DNA of 35,058 nt from Opitutus sp. GAS368 (GTDB lineage: Bacteria > Verrucomicrobiota > Verrucomicrobiia > Opitutales > Opitutaceae): NCBI GenBank assembly GCA_945862035.1, contig CAMAXB010000002.1, positions 1 through 35,058 on the forward strand. The letters run 5' to 3'. This document shows positions 9,049 to 17,613 of the stretch, in pieces. Every line of letters begins with the position of its first letter. The stretch's first letter is position 1. The notes under the pieces are model-generated. The model was not told the origin of the DNA. It ran no database searches and worked only from the letters and a program-made list of their open reading frames with translations. A program made the position numbers and the translations under genes.

Positions 9049-9301
9049 GCCGGACTTCGCGCGCGCAGGTTTCGCCGGTGGCACTGGGTCGAGAGGGGGG
9101 CTTGCCCCTCAAAGCCTGACCGTGATGCGTTGCAGAGCCCTCGACAAAAATGCCCTTTCGTTGGCAGCGATCGATTGGGGCGTCACGACCGTCTGGACCA
9201 TCAGGACCCCCATCCTGCTTCGCGTGCTCGCGACTACGCAGAACCGGAAAACAACCTTATTTACGCCGCCGTCGCAGCCGGGCCGCTGAGGCTCGGTTGG
9301 G

Positions 9302-10255
9302 TCAGCGCACCCGGCTGCCGTACTGGTTGGAGACCGCGAGGGTGGAGAAGTGGGCGAAGGCGATCCGGGCGACATCGGCTACGGGCGACGCGTTTTCCGG
9401 CAGGTACACGGCCATGACACTCAGCACGAAGGGACGGTTCGCCAGTAGCACGATGCCGGTCTGGCATTGGACGCCGCGCACGGAACCGGGCTTGGAGGCG
9501 ATCGGCACTTCGCGCGGAATGCCGCCGCGAAAGCCGCCCCCTGCGAGCTGCCATCCGTCCGCATCCGGCAGCTTGAGGATCTCAATCATCGCCGTACTAT
9601 CGGGAAACCGCTCCCGGTGGATCATTTCCGCCAACTGGGCCATCTCCCGCGGCGTCGAGATGTTCTCGATGTTTCTGCGGGCCGCGCCGGTCGCATCGAG
9701 CATGACGCGCTGCAGCCGGGTATTCGGCAGACCCAAGGACGCCATCAGGGCATTCACCCGTTCCATGCCAACCAGCGCGATGAGCTTGTTGGTCGCGGTA
9801 TTATCGCTGTGCTGGATCATGGCCTCCAAAAGGGCCCGCACGGTCACGGACACCGGCCCCTTGTCGATCTGCTCGTTGAGCCGACCCGATCCCCGGGCGA
9901 CATCGGCCTCGGTCAGCGTGACGTTTGTGTCCAAGCTGAGCTCGCCCGCACGGGCGGCGCGGAACAATTCTACCATGATGGGAATCTTGATCGAACTGGC
10001 CTGAGCAAAGGGAACGTCGGCGTTGATGGCCAGCACCTGTCCGCTGGTGAGGTCGATGGCCATGACCCCCAGCACGCCACCGAAGGTCGCGCCATAATCC
10101 TCCAGTTGTGCCTGGGTCTTCTGCGCGAGCACATCGGACGGGGTGGCTTGGGCCCGGAGGCCGGTCGTCGCGAGGACCAGGCCGCCTACGGCTGCAACGA
10201 CCCGGAACTTGGCGAGCAGGCGGGACGGCGGGGAGAGGGAATGAGACAGTTTCAT
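9302..10255 (-). CDS. Class-A beta-lactamase-fold serine hydrolase, periplasmic
   Basis: Signal peptide (ends LRAQA); SSIK (SxxK), SDN, and KPGS (KTG box) motifs. Confidence 0.85.
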   Translation of the reverse strand: MKLSHSLSPPSRLLAKFRVVAAVGGLVLATTGLRAQATPSDVLAQKTQAQLEDYGATFGGVLGVMAIDLTSGQVLAINADVPFAQASSIKIPIMVELFRAARAGELSLDTNVTLTEADVARGSGRLNEQIDKGPVSVTVRALLEAMIQHSDNTATNKLIALVGMERVNALMASLGLPNTRLQRVMLDATGAARRNIENISTPREMAQLAEMIHRERFPDSTAMIEILKLPDADGWQLAGGGFRGGIPREVPIASKPGSVRGVQCQTGIVLLANRPFVLSVMAVYLPENASPVADVARIAFAHFSTLAVSNQYGSRVR

Positions 10256-10321
10256 GAGCGGAGAGGTGGCGGGAAGGCCAAGGGGTCACGCAAATAGGGG
10301 GCAACGAAGACAGGTTTGCTT

Positions 10322-10337
10322 AGCAAGCGTCGTTCCT
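10322..10337 (-). promoter_or_regulatory. Candidate sigma-54 promoter for the beta-lactamase-fold gene
   Basis: Minus strand AGGAACG-ACGC-TTGCT against TGGCACG-N4-TTGCW (10/12); GG and GC at correct spacing. Confidence 0.45.
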
Positions 10338-10436
10338 AGGGTATCGGTTCACTGAGATTTGGCAGAAAGTCTCACGGTGTGAGGACAAGGGATAATAAAT
10401 GACTTCATTTTGCGATGCTCCTCGGCGCCTCAGGCG

Positions 10437-10473
10437 GTTGCCTTTAAGGCAACCGTTGTTGCTCACCGACAAC
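10437..10473 (+). promoter_or_regulatory. Candidate EBP upstream activating sequence, double dyad
   Basis: GTTGCC-TTTAA-GGCAAC-CGTT-GTTGCT-CACC-GACAAC; first dyad extends to the perfect palindrome GGTTGCCTTTAAGGCAACC. Confidence 0.75.
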
Positions 10474-10504
10474 GACAAAATTGCCTCCTCCCGTAACGTT
10501 TAAG

Positions 10505-10520
10505 TGGCATGCTCAATGCT
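10505..10520 (+). promoter_or_regulatory. Candidate sigma-54 promoter of the TonB-dependent receptor gene
   Basis: TGGCATG-CTCA-ATGCT, 10/12 to TGGCACG-N4-TTGCW; about 45 nt predicted leader to ATG 10576. Confidence 0.75.
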
Positions 10521-10575
10521 CCATCGAAAAGTGTACCCCGGTATTGTTTGATAATTCAGTAAAAACCAACACCAC

Positions 10576-13500
10576 ATGCATCGCCAAGATCAGGATTCAG
10601 TTTGTCGCCGCTGGGCACGAAAAATCTGCCTAGCGACGGTCGCAATGGGATCCCTCGGCACGGGCCTTTGGGCCCAGGTCGCTCCCCAACCCGCCAGCCC
10701 CGCCGCCCGTCCGAGTACGGGCACCGAAGACGTCATCGAGATGGAGGCCTTCTCCGTCACGGGTTCTAACGTTAAGCGCATGGACCAGGAAAATGTCCTG
10801 CCGGTCACGGTGATGAGCCGCGATGCGATGGACGTGCGCAATGCGCTGACGCCGGTCGATATGCTCACGGCCCTGCCGCAGGTCACGGGTGTGCCGGCGA
10901 ACGAATCACGCTCGGCCTCGGCCGGTGCGCGTGGTGACAACGCCAACATCAACATGCGCGGCCTCGGCACGAATGCCTCGCTCGTCCTGCTGAACGGCCG
11001 GCGCCTTGCCCCGCATCCGATGACGGGCGACCTCGTCGTGAATGTGAATCAGCTGCCCAACCAGGGTATCAGCCAGATTGAGGTGCTGCGCGACGGCGCC
11101 TCCTCGCTCTACGGCTCCGACGCCATTGCCGGGGTCGTGAACTACATCATGCGGACTGATTATCGCGGGGTGCAGATCAAGACCCGTTACGCGACGCCGG
11201 AAGAGCCGGGCGGCTCCCAGCTCCAGGGAACGATCACCTATGGGGCCGACTTCCTCGACGGCCGCCTGCGCTACCTCACGAACTTCGATGTCTTTTTCCG
11301 CGAGGAGCTGTGGCTCCACCAGCGCGAGCAGGGGCGCTTTGCCGACAACTCCTACCGGGCCCCCGCGCCCTTCAACGGGGCGGCAGGTCCCTTCAACTCC
11401 GCGGCAGTTGTTGGTCGCTGGCCCACCTTCCGGGTCGGCACGGCCACGGCCACCAATTATTTCCGTCCGGTCAGCGGCACGCCAACCCTAACCACGGTGG
11501 CGCCGACCCGCGCGGCCAATCCGGAGTACTACAACAACCTGAACGCCTACTCGATGGCGTCCCCCCGCACGCGGCGCATCAACTGGTTCAATCGCGTCGA
11601 GTATGACTTCACCGACACGATCACCGCGTTTGCCGACATCTCACTCTATAAGGCGGACTCCGTCACGATCCGCCAGCCGATCAGCATGAACGCGCCGACC
11701 AGTGACGCGTTTGCGGTCATGTCGGAAAACAATCCCTTCAACCCGTATGGCTCGCGCTTCTTCCACGTCACCGGCGCACCGAATACGGATGGCACCGCCC
11801 GCCTGGTGGGTGCGCCGCGCTCGATTTCCATGCAGGCCCAGCAGATTCAGGATCTCCCGGGTGACCGCATGGAAGTCTCTGCCGGAACCTATCGCTTCGT
11901 GGGCGGCCTCATGGGCAAGCTCACCGACACGTGGTCATGGGAGACGGGTGCCCTTTACACGCAGGTTTACGCGGCCGACCGCGCGCCCTTCAATGTGCGC
12001 GAGAGTCTCTACCACGCGGCGTTGGGTCGCACCGCCATCCCCGGACCAAACGACAACCGCTTCGCGGCTGAGGCCGGCGCGTTCAATCCGTTTGGCTACA
12101 CCTTCAAGGTTCAGAACGGCGCGGTGGTGGCCGACCAGCCCTATGTCAACCCCCAGGGCGTGATGAACACCTTCGTCGATCGCTGGCGCCAGGATGGCCG
12201 CACCGAAGTGGCGAGCCTCGATGCCCGCGCCTCCGGTCGTCTCTTCACGATGTGGGCCGGCGACATCAATGTCGCGATCGGCGGCGAGTACCGAACCGAG
12301 TACTTCCGCTGGGTCCGTCCTTACAATGTGAGCACGCGCAATGACTTCTATGTGTCTTCGCCAATTCCGGACAACACGGGCGACCGTACCGTCACCAGCT
12401 TCTACTCCGAACTGGTGATTCCACTGGTCGCGCCCCAGAACAACATCCCGCTGGCCAATTCCCTCGAGCTGTCCGCCTCGGCCCGTTATGAGAGCTACGA
12501 TGACTTTGGGAACACCACCCGGCCCAAGGTCGGCCTGAACTGGAAGCCGCTGCCCAACATCATGGTCCGCAGTTCCTACAACGAGGGCTTCACTGCTCCC
12601 AGCCTCGCGGATCTCTACTCGCCGCCGTCCTCCACCATCGGCTCGGTCGCGACGCAGATCGACACCTACCGCAATGTCGCGACGAGCGAAGGCGCGTACG
12701 TGACGCTCGCCATCACCTCCGGCAATCCGAACCTGCAGCCGGCCGAGTCCGAGGGCAAGAGCGCGGGCATCGTGATTGATGTGCCATGGGTCCCCGGCCT
12801 CACGCTCACCGCCGACTATTGGGAGATTGATCAGATCGGTCAGGTCGGCTCGCGCAGTGTCTCCCAGCTCTACATCAGCGATGATGTGCTGCTGAAGGCC
12901 TATGTCGCGCAGCAGATCGCCGCGGGCGTCCCGGTCATGTCCATCGACACCGCTAGTGGCACCGCGAACTACCGCGGCGACGTCGGCATCCAGCGCTTTG
13001 CGGCAAATGCCGAGGACGTCGCGCTCTTCGCCGCGTGGAATGCCGCCAATCCCGGCAACCCCCGCGCGGTCGTCGGTCGCGTTCGCGCCACCAACTCGCC
13101 CATCGGCAATCTGGTCTCTGCCACCGCCTCCGGCTGGGATTTCGGCGCAAGCTATAATCTGCCCGAATTGAGCATCGGCCGCCTGTCCTTCACCACGGAC
13201 TGGAGCTACCTGGTCGACTCCTTCTCGACCAACTCGGCGGGGCTCAAACCGGTCATCTCCCTGCGCAAGGGCGTAGGCAGCAACGCCGAGTGGCGGGGCA
13301 ATGGCACCGCGAGCTGGCGCAAGGACAACTGGACGGTGGGCCTGAGCGCCTACTACATCGGCGACTACACCATCGCCAATGTCACCACGACCCAGGCGCT
13401 CTACGAGTCACTCGGTCGGCCCGATTACATCCGCCCGCAGTTCACCGATGGCAACACGCTCTACCGCTACGTCGTGGAGGAAACGCTGTCGTTCAACGGC

Positions 13501-13689
13501 TTTGTTACCTACCGCTTCGGCCGCGGCGCGGATCGCTTCTGGCTGCCGACCTCCGTCCGCCTCGGCGTGTCCAATCTTACCGATGAGGAGCCGCCGCTCT
13601 CCAACGGCAACTTCGGCTATGATCCCGGCGTGCATGCGAATCTCTTCGCCGGCCGCACCTGGAGCATCGAGCTGAACAAGGAGTTCTAA
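10576..13689 (+). CDS. TonB-dependent outer-membrane receptor
   Basis: Signal peptide; plug domain (NINMRGLGTNASLVLLNGRRLAP, EVLRDGASSLYGSDAIAGVVNYIM); C-terminal beta-signal (TWSIELNKEF). Confidence 0.95.
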   Translation: MHRQDQDSVCRRWARKICLATVAMGSLGTGLWAQVAPQPASPAARPSTGTEDVIEMEAFSVTGSNVKRMDQENVLPVTVMSRDAMDVRNALTPVDMLTALPQVTGVPANESRSASAGARGDNANINMRGLGTNASLVLLNGRRLAPHPMTGDLVVNVNQLPNQGISQIEVLRDGASSLYGSDAIAGVVNYIMRTDYRGVQIKTRYATPEEPGGSQLQGTITYGADFLDGRLRYLTNFDVFFREELWLHQREQGRFADNSYRAPAPFNGAAGPFNSAAVVGRWPTFRVGTATATNYFRPVSGTPTLTTVAPTRAANPEYYNNLNAYSMASPRTRRINWFNRVEYDFTDTITAFADISLYKADSVTIRQPISMNAPTSDAFAVMSENNPFNPYGSRFFHVTGAPNTDGTARLVGAPRSISMQAQQIQDLPGDRMEVSAGTYRFVGGLMGKLTDTWSWETGALYTQVYAADRAPFNVRESLYHAALGRTAIPGPNDNRFAAEAGAFNPFGYTFKVQNGAVVADQPYVNPQGVMNTFVDRWRQDGRTEVASLDARASGRLFTMWAGDINVAIGGEYRTEYFRWVRPYNVSTRNDFYVSSPIPDNTGDRTVTSFYSELVIPLVAPQNNIPLANSLELSASARYESYDDFGNTTRPKVGLNWKPLPNIMVRSSYNEGFTAPSLADLYSPPSSTIGSVATQIDTYRNVATSEGAYVTLAITSGNPNLQPAESEGKSAGIVIDVPWVPGLTLTADYWEIDQIGQVGSRSVSQLYISDDVLLKAYVAQQIAAGVPVMSIDTASGTANYRGDVGIQRFAANAEDVALFAAWNAANPGNPRAVVGRVRATNSPIGNLVSATASGWDFGASYNLPELSIGRLSFTTDWSYLVDSFSTNSAGLKPVISLRKGVGSNAEWRGNGTASWRKDNWTVGLSAYYIGDYTIANVTTTQALYESLGRPDYIRPQFTDGNTLYRYVVEETLSFNGFVTYRFGRGADRFWLPTSVRLGVSNLTDEEPPLSNGNFGYDPGVHANLFAGRTWSIELNKEF

Positions 13690-13969
13690 GTCAGTTCCGC
13701 TTCATCCCCGCCCCCGCCGGCCGCGGACACGCGTCCGCTGGCCAGCGGTTCCGGTACGGGCGCCGTCCATAGAGAATCCGGCAACACCCGTAGCCAGTTG
13801 CCCCCGGCCTGCAGACTTACTGAATGTGCGGTCGCCGATTGCCCTCGCCCGCCCGCGCCTCGCCTCCAGCGAGGCGTGGGATCGAGCGGATGACTCCGCG
13901 CTCCTCGGCACCCCGTTCACCGACGAGAACGGGCTCGGCGTGTGGCGGCCAAAGTGCTGATCGCGAGCC

Positions 13970-14881
13970 TCACGGTTTCTTCGCGTCCGCCAGCAGTGCG
14001 TCGATCAGCGGAATCTGTTCGGCCGGATCATCCCCCGGGCGCAGATCCGTGTGCCGGACGCTGCCGTCCGGACCGAGGATCACGCGGAATGGCAGGCGCT
14101 GGATGGCCAGCGCCGCCATGAAGGACTCGTCGCGGGCGACGGCCACCGTGCCGGCGATGCCGCGGGCCTGGGCAAATTCGCCGAGCAGGGTGAGTTCGCG
14201 CGCGGGATCGCCGCGTGTGTCGATGGGTTCGGGCCCGATCCCGCTGAGGCTGCCCTGCAAGGTGGTGATCGCGACAAACGCGACCGGCTGGCCGGCGTAG
14301 TGCGCGGCCAGCTCGCGCACCCGGGGAAACGCGCGCACGCTGGATACAGACCACGTCGCCCAGAAGTCGATCACGACCACCTGGCCACGCAGCGCCTCGA
14401 GGGAGGCGAGCCCGGCGGGTTGCGACCATTGCAGCGGGAGCGCGGGCAGGGGTCGGCCAACAAGGGACGACTGGGCCGCGCGCGCCTGCAGACGCGCTTC
14501 GCGGCGCATCAGGGCGCTGGCGACGGCGAGCCCGGTGTCGGCGTCGGGAAATTCCTCCTGCAGCTGCCGGATGTAGGCCTGCGGCCGCTCCGGTTGATCG
14601 AACAGTTCGATGTCGAGCGCGAGCCGCGTCACGAGGATGTCGGCGACGTCATGCGTCTTCTCCGCCCGATGCTGCTCAAACAGCGCCCCGAGCTCGGTGA
14701 GTTCAGGGGTCAGGGCCGCCTCGGTGTCGTCCCCGGCGGCAACCTTGGCCTGGATTCGAGCGACAATCTCCTCGTGGGCCAGCGCGACGGCCGACGGCGG
14801 CCCGATGGCGTGAGCGCCGGCCGAGGAGGCCAGCAGGCCGAAGAGAAGAGCAATGAGGCCGGGAGCGAAACGCTGCATCAT
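13970..14881 (-). CDS. TlpA-like thioredoxin-fold protein without CxxC
   Basis: LRGQVVVIDFWATWSVSSVRAFPRVRELAAHY matches TlpA/AhpC-TSA context with SVSS in place of CxxC; signal peptide. Confidence 0.8.
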   Translation of the reverse strand: MMQRFAPGLIALLFGLLASSAGAHAIGPPSAVALAHEEIVARIQAKVAAGDDTEAALTPELTELGALFEQHRAEKTHDVADILVTRLALDIELFDQPERPQAYIRQLQEEFPDADTGLAVASALMRREARLQARAAQSSLVGRPLPALPLQWSQPAGLASLEALRGQVVVIDFWATWSVSSVRAFPRVRELAAHYAGQPVAFVAITTLQGSLSGIGPEPIDTRGDPARELTLLGEFAQARGIAGTVAVARDESFMAALAIQRLPFRVILGPDGSVRHTDLRPGDDPAEQIPLIDALLADAKKP

Positions 14882-14967
14882 GTCAGGCTACGAACCTGCC
14901 GGGCGCCGCGGGCTGTGGCAAGGGCCGCCGCCCGGTGCACGGGGGCGGCCCTACGCGAGAGGCGGAC

Positions 14968-15978
14968 TCAGACGGCGGGCGACGGGTTGCTCCAGGCCGG
15001 GGCCGCGAGCTCGGTCACGAGCCGGATGCCGGCCGGGGCGGTGATCAGACGGGGCACGATATTGATCAGCGCAGCCACCGTGGCGTCGTCACCGGCGACG
15101 CCGCCGTTGAGCGTGAGATGAAGGTTGGGCCGTCCGCGGATGACAATCGTGTCGTGGGGATTGGGCTCCCCGAGCGCCATGGTCAGGTCGAGCACGATCT
15201 TGGCCTCGTCGCCGACCATGCCGATGGCACGCTGGTGGAGACCGCGCGTCTGCCCAGGGGCGACATCGAAGAAGGTGGTCTTGATCCGAGCGTCGGCCAC
15301 GACGGGCTCGCACATCTCGGTGATGGCATCGAGTTTCCACCCCATCGCCTTGGCGAGGAGCGCGAGGGACTGCTGGAAGCCGGCGTGGCCGGCCTTGCCG
15401 GCCTTGAAGGCGGCGCGGAATTCCTCGGGCGGGCGGGCGCTGCCGATCTTAGCCTGGAGCGGACCGCGGCGGGTGGACGCATCCACGACGCGTTCGACGT
15501 AGATCGAGTTCACCTGGCGACTGACGCCGGTGAGGACGATCGGGAGCAGGTCCATGACGAATCCAGGATTGACGCCGGTGGCGACCACGCGGGCGCCGGA
15601 CTTGCGGCAGAGCGCATCGTACTCGGCGGCGATTTCCGGTGTCTTGAGTTGAGGGAAGATCAGCTCCTCGCAGGTCGAGGCGACGCTGATGCCGCGCTCA
15701 AGCGCCGGACGGACCTGCGCAAGGGAGGCGGCCGCGCTGGAGGAGGCGGTGTGGAGGATCACGTCGGGCGTCACGGCCTTGAGTAGCTCGTCCATCGAGG
15801 CGTGGACTTTGCCGGCAACGGTGGCATTGCCGGTGACGTCGGCCATGGAGCGGCCGGCTTTGTCGGGGGCGACATCGACGCCACCGACGATTTCGATCCA
15901 TCCTTGGGTGGCGGCGAGGGCGATCGATTCGAGACCGATTGGACCGAGGCCGAATTGGGCGACTTTGATTTTCTTCAT
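14968..15978 (-). CDS. DapB/2,4-diaminopentanoate dehydrogenase-like NAD(P)-dependent oxidoreductase
   Basis: N-terminal Rossmann FGLGPIG; PDVILHTASSSAAA, STCEELIFP, GVNPGFVMDLLPIVLT as in ORD-like proteins. Confidence 0.75.
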   Translation of the reverse strand: MKKIKVAQFGLGPIGLESIALAATQGWIEIVGGVDVAPDKAGRSMADVTGNATVAGKVHASMDELLKAVTPDVILHTASSSAAASLAQVRPALERGISVASTCEELIFPQLKTPEIAAEYDALCRKSGARVVATGVNPGFVMDLLPIVLTGVSRQVNSIYVERVVDASTRRGPLQAKIGSARPPEEFRAAFKAGKAGHAGFQQSLALLAKAMGWKLDAITEMCEPVVADARIKTTFFDVAPGQTRGLHQRAIGMVGDEAKIVLDLTMALGEPNPHDTIVIRGRPNLHLTLNGGVAGDDATVAALINIVPRLITAPAGIRLVTELAAPAWSNPSPAV

Positions 15979-16001
15979 AGAAATTTAGACGCCCTCGCTA
16001 A

Positions 16002-16017
16002 TGCACTTATGATGCCA
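16002..16017 (-). promoter_or_regulatory. Candidate sigma-54 promoter of the dehydrogenase gene
   Basis: Minus strand TGGCATC-ATAA-GTGCA, GG and GC correctly spaced, 9/12 to consensus. Confidence 0.6.
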
Positions 16018-16061
16018 GCCGGAAAATTCCCCCTTTAGTCGGGGGTGTCGCCCTCTAGCCG

Positions 16062-16108
16062 GTTGCCGTACGGCAACCAGCGGTTAGCCCGCGTTGCTGT
16101 AGCGCAAC
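16062..16108 (-). promoter_or_regulatory. Candidate EBP binding dyads upstream of the dehydrogenase gene
   Basis: GTTGCC-GTAC-GGCAAC (16062-16077) inside the perfect palindrome GGTTGCCGTACGGCAACC; second dyad GTTGCT-GTAG-CGCAAC (16093-16108) within the EBP 3' end. Confidence 0.55.
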
Positions 16109-17472
16109 GGGTCGAGCTGGTGACGCCGCACCAGCCGGAAGTAGTGCGAGCGGTCGATGCCCGCGAGGCGGGCGGCGGCTGCCATATTGCCGCGGGCGAG
16201 GCGCAGGCCCTGCTCGAGGTAACGCCGCTCGAAGGCCGCTTTGGCCTCGGCATAGGTGCCGGTGAGGTTGGCGGGCGCGGGCGGGACGTCGCCGGCCCGA
16301 CTAGTCTCGCGCAGGATGCGCTCCGGAAGATCGGCGACGTCGATCCATTCGCGGTCGTGGAGGACGGCGAAGCGCTCAACCAGATGCTCGAGCTCACGGA
16401 CGTTGCCGGGCCAGCCGTAGACCTTGAGGCGGTGGACCGCGTCGGACGTGAAGCCGACGAGGGGGGACCGCGTATTGCGGTAGCGGCGGAGGAAGTGGTC
16501 GATCAGCAGACTGATGTCCACCGGCCGTTTGCGCAGCGGCGGCAGGGTCAGCGAGATCACGTGCAGGCGGTAGAAGAGATCGGTGCGGAAACGTCCCGCC
16601 TCGATTTCCTTTTGCAGGTCGCGGTTGGTCGCGGCGATCACGCGGGCGTGCGATTGCAGGGTCTCGGTGCCACCCACGCGGTTGAACTTGCCGCTCTGCA
16701 GCACGCGCAGGAGCTTGGACTGCAGGGGGTAGCTCATCTCGCCGATCTCATCGAGGAAGAGCGTGCCGGCGCCCGCCTCCTCAAAGCGGCCGACCCGCTG
16801 GTCCGTGGCGCCGGTGAATGCGCCGCGATCGTGCCCAAAGAGTTCGCTCTCGAGTAGGTTCTCCGGGATCGCCGCGCAGTTAATTTCGACGAAGGGCTGG
16901 TTGTGCCGCGGGCTGCGCAGGTGCAGGGCCTGTGCCACCAGCTGCTTGCCGGTACCCGTCTCGCCCAAAATCAGCACGCGGCTGTCGCTGCGGGCCACGG
17001 CCTCAATCGTATCAAAGACCGCCTTCATCGCCGGATCCTCGGAAATCATGCCCTCGCGCCGCACCTCCGCCTGGCCATCCGGCTCCTGCTCGCGGCTGAT
17101 CAACTTGGCCAGGCGGGCCAGCAGTTCCTCCGGCACAACCGGTTTCTCCAGATAGTCGGAAACGCCCAGCCGGGTCGCCTCAATCGCCGTCTTTTCATTG
17201 CCGTGGCTGGTGATCATCACGATCGGGATTCGGCTGCCCTGACCCCGCAGGCGGCGGATCAGCTCGAATCCTCCCATCTCCCTAATCACCAGCGTCGTGA
17301 TCACCAAGTCATACGCCTGCTTCTTCACCATGCGGAGCGCCCGCAGCGGGCTGCCGCAAATCACGGCGGCGCGGCAATGGGGCTTCAGCAGAGCTCGCAC
17401 CTCCTGACAAAACACGGGGATATCGTCGACGATCAGAATGCGGGCCGAGGCGAGGGCGGCATAGGGATTCAC
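16084..17472 (-). CDS. Sigma-54-dependent NtrC-family regulator (receiver + AAA+ + Fis-type HTH), receiver lacking phospho-Asp
   Basis: Walker A GETGTGKQ, GAFTGA sigma-54 contact loop, VGRFEEAGAGTLFLDEIGEM, C-terminal NMAAAARLAGIDRSHYFRLVRRHQ; GTG start at 17472. Confidence 0.95.
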   Translation of the reverse strand: MNPYAALASARILIVDDIPVFCQEVRALLKPHCRAAVICGSPLRALRMVKKQAYDLVITTLVIREMGGFELIRRLRGQGSRIPIVMITSHGNEKTAIEATRLGVSDYLEKPVVPEELLARLAKLISREQEPDGQAEVRREGMISEDPAMKAVFDTIEAVARSDSRVLILGETGTGKQLVAQALHLRSPRHNQPFVEINCAAIPENLLESELFGHDRGAFTGATDQRVGRFEEAGAGTLFLDEIGEMSYPLQSKLLRVLQSGKFNRVGGTETLQSHARVIAATNRDLQKEIEAGRFRTDLFYRLHVISLTLPPLRKRPVDISLLIDHFLRRYRNTRSPLVGFTSDAVHRLKVYGWPGNVRELEHLVERFAVLHDREWIDVADLPERILRETSRAGDVPPAPANLTGTYAEAKAAFERRYLEQGLRLARGNMAAAARLAGIDRSHYFRLVRRHQLDPLRYSNAG

Positions 17473-17509
17473 GTTGTTGATAAGACAACACTAGTTGTTT
17501 CAGGGCAAC
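17473..17509 (+). promoter_or_regulatory. Candidate EBP upstream activating sequence, double dyad
   Basis: GTTGTT-GATAA-GACAAC-ACTA-GTTGTT-TCAG-GGCAAC; same layout as 10437-10473; abuts the EBP start codon. Confidence 0.75.
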
Positions 17510-17540
17510 TTTAAAAAGCGCTCTTCCCGTTGTTTGTCAC

Positions 17541-17556
17541 TGGCATGATGACTGCT
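17541..17556 (+). promoter_or_regulatory. Candidate sigma-54 promoter of the gltS operon
   Basis: TGGCATG-ATGA-CTGCT, 10/12 to consensus; 68 bp from UAS start, as upstream of the TonB receptor. Confidence 0.75.
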
Positions 17557-17613
17557 GCTTCAGATTGATCCGCCGGTTTTTTTGAGAATTGTAATTAGTC
17601 TACCCCGCTCCAC

